The notes beneath the pieces are model-generated. The model saw nothing but the letters and a program-made list of their open reading frames with translations, did not search any database and was not told where the DNA came from. A stretch of 64,000 nucleotides of DNA from assembly GCA_936920195.1 (NCBI GenBank), contig CAKZHE010000073.1, forward strand, positions 1-64,000. Direction: 5' to 3'. Of the stretch, positions 18,670-26,912 are shown piece by piece. Every line of letters starts with the position of its first letter. Positions within the stretch are counted from its first letter, which is position 1. The translations under genes were made by a program, and so were the position numbers. The DNA comes from an uncultured cyanobacterium. Lineage in GTDB: Bacteria; Cyanobacteriota; Cyanobacteriia; Cyanobacteriales; FACHB-T130.

Positions 18670-19671
18670 GTGTCGCAAGTCAACAAACCAACTATTTTGG
18701 TGACTGGGGGAGCAGGTTATATTGGCTCCCATGCTGTTTTAGCACTGCAACGGGCTGGTTATGAAGTTATTGTCCTAGATAATTTAGTTTATGGACATCG
18801 AGAATTAGTCGAGGATGTGCTAAAAGTTGAGCTAGTGGTGGGAGATACCAGCGATCGCCCTTTATTGGATCAACTATTTACCACCCGCGATATTGCTGCG
18901 GTGATGCACTTTGCCGCTTATATTGCCGTGGGCGAGTCGGTGGTGGAACCAGCTAAATATTACCGCAATAACGTCAGCAGCACTCTTACCCTGCTAGAAG
19001 CAATGGTAGCGGCTAATATCAAGCGGTTGGTGTTCTCGTCCACCTGTGCTATCTATGGGGAACCCCAACAAATCCCCATGACTGAAGCTCATCCCCAAAA
19101 TCCCTTGAGTCCCTATGCTACAAGCAAGTGGATGGTAGAGAAAATTTTGGCAGATTTCGATCTGGCGTATAACTTCAAGTCAGTGGCTTTTCGTTATTTT
19201 AATGCCTCTGGAGCCGAATCTAGTGGTTTGTTAGGGGAAGACCACAACCCCGAAACCCATTTAATCCCCTTGATACTGTTGGCTGCCTTGGGTAAGCGAG
19301 AATCCATCGCCATTTTTGGCACTGATTATCCTACTCCTGACGGTACGGCACTGCGGGACTACATTCATGTCACCGATTTAGCCTCGGCTCACGTTTTGGG
19401 TTTGGAATATTTGCTCCAAGGGGGTGAAAGTCAAGCCTTTAACTTGGGCAATGGCAGTGGCTTTTCGGTACGGGAAGTGATTGAAGCAGCGCAGCAAGTG
19501 ACCGGGAGAGAGATTAAAGTAGTAGAACGCGATCGCCGTCCTGGGGATGCCCCAATTCTAGTCGGCAGCAGCGCTAAAGTTCAACAAATCCTCAATTGGC
19601 AGCCCCAATATGCTGATTTGAGTAAAATTGTGGCTGATGCTTGGCAGTGGCATCAAAAACGTCACGGATAG
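18670..19671 (+). CDS. galE: UDP-glucose 4-epimerase
   Basis: A 333-residue extended SDR enzyme interconverting UDP-glucose and UDP-galactose for polysaccharides and glycolipids. The NAD-binding motif GGAGYIGSH is near the N-terminus. FSSTCAIYG, the catalytic SPYATSK (Tyr/Lys), FNASGAESSG, EDHNPETHLIP and GTALRDYIHV follow as in GalE. I favour the GTG at 18670, which gives the usual family N-terminus. A GTG at 18625 is in frame but would overlap the first codons of the divergent pap gene. A small coiled-coil gene follows 31 bases downstream. Confidence 0.93.
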   Translation: MSQVNKPTILVTGGAGYIGSHAVLALQRAGYEVIVLDNLVYGHRELVEDVLKVELVVGDTSDRPLLDQLFTTRDIAAVMHFAAYIAVGESVVEPAKYYRNNVSSTLTLLEAMVAANIKRLVFSSTCAIYGEPQQIPMTEAHPQNPLSPYATSKWMVEKILADFDLAYNFKSVAFRYFNASGAESSGLLGEDHNPETHLIPLILLAALGKRESIAIFGTDYPTPDGTALRDYIHVTDLASAHVLGLEYLLQGGESQAFNLGNGSGFSVREVIEAAQQVTGREIKVVERDRRPGDAPILVGSSAKVQQILNWQPQYADLSKIVADAWQWHQKRHG

Positions 19672-19702
19672 AATTTAATCTAGTTAAGAGGGGGCTTCGC
19701 GG

Positions 19703-20002
19703 GTGGAAGTCAAATTAGGTCGCTTGGAGTCATTGGTGGAGGAAATTGGCGAAACTGTCCTGGCTACCACAGAGACAATTGCACGGTTGGCAGACAGAGT
19801 GGATGCTTTAACTATTCAAGTCCAGCAACAGGGGCATCAGGTGCAACAGCAAGGCTACCAAATTTTTGCTTTAAGTGACGCGGTACAAACCTTGGCAGAA
19901 AGTCAAAGCGATTCTTTGGAGCGACTTACCCAGTTGACAGATACCTTGCAAAAGTTGGTAGATGCCATCGAATCTCGGTCAAAGATTCGGAAAGGTTCCT
20001 GA
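19703..20002 (+). CDS. small coiled-coil protein of unknown function
   Basis: A 99-residue protein beginning at a GTG, predicted to be almost entirely helical with heptad-like spacing of Leu/Ile/Val. It has a Gln-rich middle (QVQQQGHQVQQQGYQIF), a small internal duplication, and a basic tail. It resembles short cyanobacterial coiled-coil proteins without known function. It follows galE by 31 bases and may be co-transcribed, but no functional link is visible. Confidence 0.6.
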   Translation: MEVKLGRLESLVEEIGETVLATTETIARLADRVDALTIQVQQQGHQVQQQGYQIFALSDAVQTLAESQSDSLERLTQLTDTLQKLVDAIESRSKIRKGS

Positions 20003-20089
20003 GCGATTTTGTAGTAAATTGAAAAATGCGATCGCTAATCGAGAGCGAAACTCTGCGCTAGCGCTGTTTTGTAAGGAAAGACAACTAAA

Positions 20090-20533
20090 ATGAAATCTGT
20101 TCAGAGACATCTTTTTTGGTTGCCGATGGCGGCAGCACTTAGTTTGTTGACAGTTAGCTGCGGCGAGAGCAGAGTTAGTCAGTGCAGTAAAATTATTACG
20201 ATTGTCAATCAAGCTGGCAATAATACTAAATTGGCGACAAATGATGGGAAAAAGAAAGACCATAGCGCCATTCTCAAGGCGGTTGAAGCGAGAGAAAAAG
20301 CTGCGAAAGAATTAGAAGCTGTGAAATTAACTGATAAAAAGTTGCAAGAATTTCAGTTGGCTTTTGTTAAATGGTATAAGGATACTGGCAAAACTAGCCG
20401 CGATTTAGTTAATGCTTTAAAAAAAGACGATCAATCTAATATTGAAAAGTTGTTGAAAAATCTCAGAAGTGCCTTGAAGCAAGAAAATGAGTTAGTTAGT
20501 GGAATCAACAGTTATTGCCAACAGTCTAAGTAA
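20090..20533 (+). CDS. putative lipoprotein
   Basis: A 147-residue secreted protein. The N-terminus has basic residues, a hydrophobic stretch (LPMAAALSLLTVSCG) and a lipobox LTVSC, with lipidation at about Cys24. The mature part is Lys-rich and helical (a long charged stretch at about 57-115) and has two more cysteines, one near each end (SQCSK, NSYCQQ), possibly forming a disulphide. Small cyanobacterial lipoproteins of this style are common and uncharacterised. AAGGAAAG precedes the ATG. A perfect hairpin follows 38 bases after the stop. Confidence 0.7.
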   Translation: MKSVQRHLFWLPMAAALSLLTVSCGESRVSQCSKIITIVNQAGNNTKLATNDGKKKDHSAILKAVEAREKAAKELEAVKLTDKKLQEFQLAFVKWYKDTGKTSRDLVNALKKDDQSNIEKLLKNLRSALKQENELVSGINSYCQQSK

Positions 20534-20570
20534 TAGACTCGCCCTAGCATCTCACCTTAAAATAATCAGT

Positions 20571-20595
20571 AGAGACGTTCCACCGGAACGTCTCT
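20571..20595. terminator. perfect hairpin between convergent genes
   Basis: AGAGACGTTCC and its exact complement GGAACGTCTCT are separated by ACC (11-bp stem, 3-base loop). The hairpin lies between the stops of the lipoprotein gene and the convergent DUF2301-like gene. There is no T-run, so it may be a bidirectional terminator-like structure or simply a known type of cyanobacterial palindromic repeat. Confidence 0.55.
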
Positions 20596-20615
20596 AGAAT
20601 ACTAAATTCATACTT

Positions 20616-21257
20616 TCACTTAGCAGCAGCCAGATGTTCAAAGACAGACTTATCGCCAATATCGGCAGGGATTGGTTGAACTGTTTTGCGAAGGGCAAAG
20701 ACAATAAATAACAGCGCCCAAATTGTCAATAAAATTTCTTCCCCTTGCACTGGCAATACCCCTAGTAAATGTCCGAGGAGCAATAGGGGAACTACAGGCA
20801 TAAGGACTTTAGTTTCTAGGCGATTAAAACAAACGGCTTCTTTAAAATAAATTCCGGTTAAAGCGGCAAAAACGAAGCCGATACCTAGAATACTTAAAGG
20901 ATGATGGTAAATGAATAATGCTAGGGGTTCTCTGGCTTGCACTGCCAAGAAAATTGAGGCTAAAGTACCAATTGCCCAAAATGCTTGTAACAAACGGTGT
21001 AGGGCTACCATGTAAATATGAATGGTAAGCAGACTAACACCTAGGGCTAAACAAAAAATAGCATAGAGGGGAGCGATCGCTTGGATTGCCAGCGGATGAT
21101 TTCCCCAACCTAATGCCAGAAAACTACCCGCCGCAAAACTCAGCGCGGCTGTCATTAACCCAGCGCGGTAGATGATTGTGCCTTGGCGATCGCTGTCGGT
21201 AATGGTATATTGTCCAAACTGGCCTTGATAAACAATGGTTTCCGGTGGTTGAATCAT
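20616..21257 (-). CDS. DUF2301-like integral membrane protein
   Basis: A 213-residue membrane protein starting with a short soluble part (IVYQGQFGQYTITDSDRQG) followed by about six hydrophobic helices that cover the rest. From memory the N-terminal segment and topology match the DUF2301 family of cyanobacterial and plastid-lineage membrane proteins, whose function is unknown. It is separated by 28 bases from the upstream beta-lactamase-like gene on the same strand, so co-transcription is likely. Confidence 0.7.
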   Translation of the reverse strand: MIQPPETIVYQGQFGQYTITDSDRQGTIIYRAGLMTAALSFAAGSFLALGWGNHPLAIQAIAPLYAIFCLALGVSLLTIHIYMVALHRLLQAFWAIGTLASIFLAVQAREPLALFIYHHPLSILGIGFVFAALTGIYFKEAVCFNRLETKVLMPVVPLLLLGHLLGVLPVQGEEILLTIWALLFIVFALRKTVQPIPADIGDKSVFEHLAAAK

Positions 21258-21285
21258 AATGGGAAATAAATGGTTTAACTTTATT

Positions 21286-22641
21286 TTAGTTGTGATTCGG
21301 GCGAGTGAAAGGTGTAACGGGACTGCTTTGAGCCGGGGATGAATTAGGAGTAGGTACTTGCTGATTAAAGTATTGATAGGCAGCGCGAGAAACTTGCCGA
21401 ATTAATTCTTGGGCTTGTTTATCTTCGCGGGGACGTTTGACTATCACCGCAGCAATATAACGCTTACCTGTGGGCAAGTCAATGAGTCCCACATCTGCCA
21501 ATAGGGAACCAATACTGCCAGTTTTGTGAGCAATGGTAGCACCTTCGCCTAAGCCTTTCGGTAACAGAGAATTAATAGCGGTACGCTGCATAATTTGTAA
21601 CAAGCGATCGCGCCCTCCCATTGAGATTAAATCTCCTTGGGCTACCATAGCTAGTAAGTTAGCCATATCCCTAGCACTGCTGGTATTAGTACCTTCGATA
21701 TCTGGCAGGCGGTTTTGAATCGCAGTTGCGGTTAACCCCCAAGCTCGAAAGCGCTGATTGAGAACTTCGGCTCCACCTAAACGGTTAATAATCATATTAG
21801 TTGCCGTATTGTCGCTAATCGTCATCATTTTGGTGATGGTTTCTAGGACAGTAAATTTAGTTCCTGGCGGTTTATATTGCATTTCCCCAGAACCCGTCGC
21901 AATATCCTTAGTTGTCAGCGTCAGTTGTTCATCCAAACGAATTTTCCCCGCATCAAAGTCTTGAAAAAAAGCTACTGCCACGGGCAATTTAATTGTACTG
22001 GCAGCGGCTAAGGTGTCGCTGCCGCCCAAATTGAGATAGCCACCCGTTTCTAAATCTAGTAAAAAGATTCCCGGTTGCAATTGGGGATAGGCAGCAGTAA
22101 TCTTTTGGACGGCGGTTTTCAGTGGGGTAATTTCTTGGGATAATTTCAGCGATTGGGCGAAGCCCAGCGCCAAAGGCGATCGCTTTTCTGTACTTGCTTT
22201 ACTTTTAGACTCCTGCTTAGTTGAAGCTACCACAGGTTGACGAGTTGCGGGATCTAACAACGCTAACATTGTGCCAGCGATCGCGCTCAACCCAATCCCC
22301 AAAATCAGCAAGCGAGCGCAATATACCACTGGCGAAAACCGCCGAGGGCGACGGTTATTTAGTCGCTTTGCCGATGGTGCTTGGGCGCGGGGAGGTTGAC
22401 GGGAGGTTTTTAAACTTGGTACAGGATGACTTGGTTGGGGCAAAGAAACTGGATTGAGCGGGCGAGCCGCCCCATTTCTTTTTTGTCTTCTGGCTGCCAA
22501 ACGAATGGGGGCATCCGGCGGTTGGTTTTGCCGTCGGGGAGGATTTAAAGGCTTTGACTGTTGTCGAGGCTGGCGGCGGCTAGCTTGGTTTCGACGGGGA
22601 AAATTCAGCAATTCCCTTTCCTCATTAGAAGACGCTGACAC
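21286..22641 (-). CDS. class A beta-lactamase-like serine hydrolase
   Basis: A 451-residue protein. Residues 1-100 are Arg/Pro/Gln-rich and disordered, then one membrane helix (about 107-128) places the catalytic domain in the periplasm. The serine beta-lactamase/PBP fold is shown by STIK (Ser215, Lys218), SDN (in MTISDNTATN) and KTG (AHKTGSIG), plus MQYKPPGTKFTVLE typical of class A relatives. The class A Glu166 loop is not clearly preserved, so real beta-lactamase activity is uncertain; a cell-wall peptidase-like role is equally possible. The start is a GTG. It precedes the DUF2301-like gene by 28 bases. Confidence 0.85.
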   Translation of the reverse strand: MSASSNEERELLNFPRRNQASRRQPRQQSKPLNPPRRQNQPPDAPIRLAARRQKRNGAARPLNPVSLPQPSHPVPSLKTSRQPPRAQAPSAKRLNNRRPRRFSPVVYCARLLILGIGLSAIAGTMLALLDPATRQPVVASTKQESKSKASTEKRSPLALGFAQSLKLSQEITPLKTAVQKITAAYPQLQPGIFLLDLETGGYLNLGGSDTLAAASTIKLPVAVAFFQDFDAGKIRLDEQLTLTTKDIATGSGEMQYKPPGTKFTVLETITKMMTISDNTATNMIINRLGGAEVLNQRFRAWGLTATAIQNRLPDIEGTNTSSARDMANLLAMVAQGDLISMGGRDRLLQIMQRTAINSLLPKGLGEGATIAHKTGSIGSLLADVGLIDLPTGKRYIAAVIVKRPREDKQAQELIRQVSRAAYQYFNQQVPTPNSSPAQSSPVTPFTRPNHN

Positions 22642-22979
22642 CTATAGCACCTCCGAATCGACAGATTTGAAGCGAAGCTCTGCGTTCGCGTAGCGTGCCA
22701 AAGGCATACGCGCTAGCGCTATCGCACAGCAACTAATTGATCTCTGCTCTATTTGAGAACAAGTCCGATCGTCTATGATACCAGAATCTAGCTAAATTCT
22801 ACAAATCTCCGCTGAGTGGTGAGAGCAGTTTACAACTCAAATAAGATTGCTATACTGGGTAATATTTTTATGGAGCATAACTTAAACAACATCTGCATTA
22901 AAATCATAGACAGATCATAGCCTTCCTCATTTATATCATTTGACCGCTGAACTAATAAAAATTTAAGGAGAAAGTAAAA
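22642..22979. other. gap with short palindromic repeats
   Basis: A 338-base gap without a supported gene. The left part (about 22670-22730) is a cluster of short palindromes (GCGTTCGCGTAGCGTGCC, CGCGCTAGCGCTATCGC) of the REP-like kind common in cyanobacteria. The right part is A/T-rich and leads to an AAGGAGAAAG ribosome binding site just before the next gene at 22980. Confidence 0.55.
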
Positions 22980-23357
22980 ATGAATATTGGTATATGCAAA
23001 CTTTGTGAACAACAAAAAAAATTAATCAACAAATCTCATATCATACCCAGACAATTTCATCATTACACTACTAGAGAAGTGGAAAATCATTTTGGCTCTG
23101 ACAATGAACCGTCTAAAGGTATATATATTTATTCACAGGATGGGAAAGAAAAACAGAGCCAAAATGGTTTATATGTTGGAGGAATATTGTGCGAAGACTG
23201 CGAGAATTGGATCGAACGTGATTTTCCAGTCGAATTTAAAAAATTCATACTAAAACCTAATGCACCTTTGCCCTTTCCTATTAAAAAATATAAAGAATCT
23301 CCAGAGTATTTAGAATTACGAAAATGGGCTAATAGTATACCTGAGAAATCTATTTAG
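22980..23357 (+). CDS. short zinc-ribbon/HNH-like protein, probably truncated
   Basis: A 125-residue protein with CKLC followed by INKSHIIPRQFHHY and, later, LCEDCENWIERDF. The CxxC...SHIIP...CxxC pattern recalls a family of HNH-like proteins that are usually a few hundred residues long; here the protein stops about 40 residues after the second CxxC. The gene has a strong ribosome binding site (AAGGAGAAAG) and A/T-rich codon use unlike its neighbours, suggesting acquisition by transfer. Function unknown. Whether it is a complete small protein or the N-terminal part of a broken longer gene cannot be settled here. Confidence 0.6.
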   Translation: MNIGICKLCEQQKKLINKSHIIPRQFHHYTTREVENHFGSDNEPSKGIYIYSQDGKEKQSQNGLYVGGILCEDCENWIERDFPVEFKKFILKPNAPLPFPIKKYKESPEYLELRKWANSIPEKSI

Positions 23358-23561
23358 GAATTGCCATTCAATAAATTCTATTCAAGCTCCAACAGGACTT
23401 ACACAGCGACTCTATTAGTAGAGCGCGTATGGCCAGACCTTTCAATGGGAAATCGCTTTAGTTTTGCATTTAGAAAAATGATCAACAAGTATGCGATCGC
23501 CAATAAAAGACTATAATAAAAGTTCGTAGTCGAGCCGTACTCTCTACTCTCTTTCTAACCA

Positions 23562-23646
23562 CCCATTCCCCATTCCCCATTCCCTATTCCCTATTCCCTG
23601 TTCCCTGTTCCCTGTTCCCTGTTCCCTCTCCCCCCCCCTGTTCCCT
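23562..23646. repeat. short tandem heptamer repeats (STRR) abutting panB
   Basis: A run of 7-base units, CCCCATT then CCCTATT then CCCTGTT, followed by a C-rich tail. This matches the short tandemly repeated repetitive sequences described in filamentous cyanobacteria. The block ends only a few bases before the panB ATG and fills the place where a ribosome binding site would be. An AGGACTTAC repeat end lies at about 23393, upstream of the block. Confidence 0.85.
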
Positions 23647-23652
23647 TCTCAA

Positions 23653-24429
23653 ATGCCAGTCACAATTCCTCAATTAATGCAATGGAAACAACAGCAGCGC
23701 CAAATTGTGGTGCTGACGGCTTGGGACTATGCGATCGCCCAAATTTTAGACGAAGCTGGAGTTGATGTAATTTTAGTGGGGGATTCCCTGGCAATGGTGG
23801 CCTTGGGACATGAAACCACTTTGCCGATTACTCTGGATGAAATGCTGCACCATGCTAAAGCCGTGCGACGAGGGGTGAAAAAAGCTTTAGTTATTTGCGA
23901 TTTGCCTTTTTTGAGTTATCAGGAAAGTCCCCAACAGGCACTTCATTCCGCCGGGAGAGTTTTAAAAGAAACCGGAGTCCAAGGCGTGAAAATGGAAGGC
24001 GGCTATCCCAGTATGGTCGAAACCATTGCCAAAGTAGTCCAGGCAGGAATTCCAGTTTTAGGTCATTTGGGATTGACACCCCAATCAGTCAACCAGTTAG
24101 GCTATCGCCAACAGGGAAAAACTCCCGCAGCTAGCGATCGCATTTTGGCAGAAGCGATCGCCCTAGAGCAAGCGGGAGTTTTTGGAATTGTGCTGGAACA
24201 CATTCCAGGGGAATTAGCCCAAAGAATCACGCAAAAACTAACAATTCCTACCATTGGCATCGGTGCGGGAGCCGATTGCGACGGACAAGTATTAGTCACC
24301 GCCGATGTACTTGGTCTTTCCGCGAAACAACCACCTTTTGCCAAGTCTTATGTAAACTTAAGGGCAGCGATCGCCCAAGCTGCTACCGATTTTGGCACAG
24401 AAGTCCGCGATCGCCGTTTCGGTAAATAA
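23653..24429 (+). CDS. panB: 3-methyl-2-oxobutanoate hydroxymethyltransferase
   Basis: A 258-residue PanB enzyme: the first committed step of pantothenate and CoA synthesis, transferring a hydroxymethyl group from methylene-THF to alpha-ketoisovalerate. Family motifs appear in order: [37 protein letters not shown] (metal-binding Asp), [33 protein letters not shown] (catalytic Glu) and [17 protein letters not shown]. Length is normal. Its ATG directly follows a heptamer repeat block with no visible Shine-Dalgarno sequence. It stands alone between repeat-filled gaps. Confidence 0.95.
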   Translation: MPVTIPQLMQWKQQQRQIVVLTAWDYAIAQILDEAGVDVILVGDSLAMVALGHETTLPITLDEMLHHAKAVRRGVKKALVICDLPFLSYQESPQQALHSAGRVLKETGVQGVKMEGGYPSMVETIAKVVQAGIPVLGHLGLTPQSVNQLGYRQQGKTPAASDRILAEAIALEQAGVFGIVLEHIPGELAQRITQKLTIPTIGIGAGADCDGQVLVTADVLGLSAKQPPFAKSYVNLRAAIAQAATDFGTEVRDRRFGK

Positions 24430-24903
24430 ATTAGGTAATCACAAATATCAAGCCTTTGACACTCCCACGGCTAAAGCACGTGGGATTCTTTAAGAATCCA
24501 GAATCTGATTTTTCAGTCCCTGTACCTTAAGGGCGTAGTCAATGCGCCCCTACCCATTCACGCTCACTGGCTTTCACCATGAGGCTTACGGCTACTTTTC
24601 TATTTTGAGCTTTCGTCTGTTCATGCAGTTTGCGATCTGTTTACTCGTTCCCAGGCTCTGCCTGGGAATGCCCATTGAGAGGCTCTGCCTTGCTTGGCGC
24701 TCATACGAGGCAGAGCCTCTGGATATCGGTTCCCAGGCAGAGCCTGGGAACCAGTCAGGGAATATCAGACAGAATTATTGCATGAATAAAATTGCTCAAA
24801 AACTTGCAAAGTCAACAGCCTAGGCTTTAGCCCCTTCCGGATTAGGGCTGAAGCCCAACTACAAACTTCCTTATAATTAAACTTGCCTTCCCCATTACCC
24901 TCT
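24430..24903. other. repeat-filled gap between panB and recN
   Basis: A 474-base gap with no supported gene. It contains a hairpin at 24464-24484 (CCCACG...CGTGGG followed by ATTCTTT), which looks like an IS200/IS605-type right end or remnant. Copies of the TTCCCAGGCTCTGCCTGGGAA palindrome lie at about 24647 and 24729 with GAGGCTCTGCC spacers. A degenerate member of the GTAGTTGGGCTTTAGCCC palindrome lies at about 24823-24867. Frames across these repeats are not real genes. Confidence 0.6.
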
Positions 24904-26676
24904 ATGCTTACCGCCCTGCGAATCGAGAACTTTGCCCTGATTGATTGCCTAGAATTATCCTTTGGTGCAGGTTTAAATGTCCTCACCGGAGAAACTGGGG
25001 CAGGTAAATCAATCATCTTAGATGCCATTGATACCGTTTTGGGCGGGAAAGTCAGCAGTCGAGTCATCCGCACCGGAACCGCCAAAGCCTTAATTGAAGC
25101 CACTTTTCAAGTAGAACCAAATTTAGTCAACTGGTTAAATCAACAGGAAATTGACTTAATTGACGAGCAATTTGTAATTTGCAGCCGAGAATTAGCTGTC
25201 AATCAAGGCAACCTTCGCAGTCGTTCCCGAATTAATGGCGTATTAGTTAATCGTCCCCTAATTGACCGCCTGCGCGATCGCCTGGTCGAAATCACCGCCC
25301 AAGGGCAAACCGTCCAAATTGGGCAACCCGCCCTCCAAAGAGAATTACTCGACCTTTTTGGCGGCAACCCTATTATCCAACAGCGTAGCACCGTTACCGC
25401 CGCCTTCCTTGCTTACCAACAGGCCGTATCCGCCCTAGAAAAACGCCGTCATTCCGAACAACAACGGCTGCAAAGACTAGATTTACTGGAATATCAAATC
25501 AGAGAATTACAAGCCGCCAGCCTCACCGAAGCCGACGAACTGGAACAACTAGAACAAGAACGACAACGCCTCAGCCATGTCGTAGAACTACAACAACTCA
25601 GTTACAAAGTTTATCAAGCTCTCTACCAAAACGATCGCGGAGAATTAGCCGCCGCCGACCTATTGGGGCAAGCCGAAACCACTCTCAACGACATGGTACG
25701 CTACGACAGCCAACTGCAAACCATCCTCGAAATGGTTAGCGCTGCCCTGGCTCAAATTGGGGAAGCAGGCAGACAAATCAATTCCTATGGAGAAGCACTG
25801 GAAACTGACCCCCACCGCCTAGAAGAAGTAGAAGAACGCCTTCGCAGTTTAAAACAAATTTGTCGTAAATACGGACCCACCTTAGCCGACGCGATCGCCC
25901 ACTACCAAAAACTGCAATCCGAACTCGCCGAACTCACTGGTACAGGCGAATCTTTAGAAGAACTGGAAAAAACCGCGATCGCTTGTCAAGAAACCCTCAC
26001 TCTCGCCTGTCAACAGCTTACCCAATTGCGGATGACCACAGCCCAGGAACTAGACCAAATTTTAGTCCAAGAACTTAAACCTCTGGCCATGGAAAAAGTC
26101 CAATTTCAAGTCAAACTCGCCCCCGCTGCCCCCAGCAGCAGCGGAGCCGACATCATCGCCTTCTACTTCAGTCCCAATCCCGGCGAACCCCTACAACCCA
26201 TCGCCGCCATCGCCTCCGGCGGGGAGATGAGCCGCTTTTTACTGGCTCTCAAAGCTTGTTTTTCCCAGGTAGACAGCGCCAGCACCCTGGTATTTGACGA
26301 AATTGATGTGGGCGTTTCCGGTCGAGTTGCCCAAGCGATCGCTGCTAAACTATATCAACTCAGCCATCGCCATCAAGTCCTCTGCGTCACCCACCAACCC
26401 CTCGTCGCAGCCATGGCAGACCATCACTTCCGAGTGGACAAAGAAACCATCAACTCCTATCTAAATCCAGAGAATAATCTAGAATCAATTCATCCCGCCG
26501 AACGTACCGTTGTCCGGGCTACCATCTTGGATAATTCCCAACGGCGCGAAGAACTGGCACAATTAGCTGGAGGACAATCTGCCCAAGAAGCGATCGCTTT
26601 TGCCGAATCCCTCCTAGCTCAAGCCGAACGCTGGCGGCAAAATCAGCCCCCAGCCTTAGCTGACAGCCCCCAGTAA
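24904..26676 (+). CDS. recN: DNA repair protein RecN
   Basis: A 590-residue SMC-like ATPase acting in recombinational repair of double-strand breaks. The N-terminus MLTALRIENFALIDCLEL runs into Walker A GETGAGKS. A long coiled coil occupies the middle (about 150-380, rich in Gln/Glu/Leu). The C-terminal part has IASGGEMSRFLLALK (signature), VFDEIDVGVSGRVA (Walker B) and VTHQPLVAAMADHHF. I chose the ATG at 24904 because the family N-terminus begins there; a TTG seven codons earlier is not needed. Single-gene unit. Confidence 0.95.
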   Translation: MLTALRIENFALIDCLELSFGAGLNVLTGETGAGKSIILDAIDTVLGGKVSSRVIRTGTAKALIEATFQVEPNLVNWLNQQEIDLIDEQFVICSRELAVNQGNLRSRSRINGVLVNRPLIDRLRDRLVEITAQGQTVQIGQPALQRELLDLFGGNPIIQQRSTVTAAFLAYQQAVSALEKRRHSEQQRLQRLDLLEYQIRELQAASLTEADELEQLEQERQRLSHVVELQQLSYKVYQALYQNDRGELAAADLLGQAETTLNDMVRYDSQLQTILEMVSAALAQIGEAGRQINSYGEALETDPHRLEEVEERLRSLKQICRKYGPTLADAIAHYQKLQSELAELTGTGESLEELEKTAIACQETLTLACQQLTQLRMTTAQELDQILVQELKPLAMEKVQFQVKLAPAAPSSSGADIIAFYFSPNPGEPLQPIAAIASGGEMSRFLLALKACFSQVDSASTLVFDEIDVGVSGRVAQAIAAKLYQLSHRHQVLCVTHQPLVAAMADHHFRVDKETINSYLNPENNLESIHPAERTVVRATILDNSQRREELAQLAGGQSAQEAIAFAESLLAQAERWRQNQPPALADSPQ

Positions 26677-26912
26677 CCTCCAGTCCCAACTGCAACTTTT
26701 AATTCTTTCCCTAATTCCACCTGCAATTCAAAAAGACAGAGTAAACTGTTGGTTAGTTTTAAATTTGCTCGTTCAGTAGAAAAAATCGGTCTGCTAGATT
26801 TGGAAGATATTCTCAGAGCTACAGACCTCCCCTACTTCTCTCATCTCCAGGCTGTTGGCATAGTCTTTCATAGACATAGCCGCTGAGTTTCCAAACATCC
26901 CATGTTTTTCTT

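Noticed and set aside
24542-24823. 93-codon frame between panB and recN
   Set aside because: It runs through copies of TTCCCAGGCTCTGCCTGGGAA repeats; the translation is repeat-derived and matches no family.
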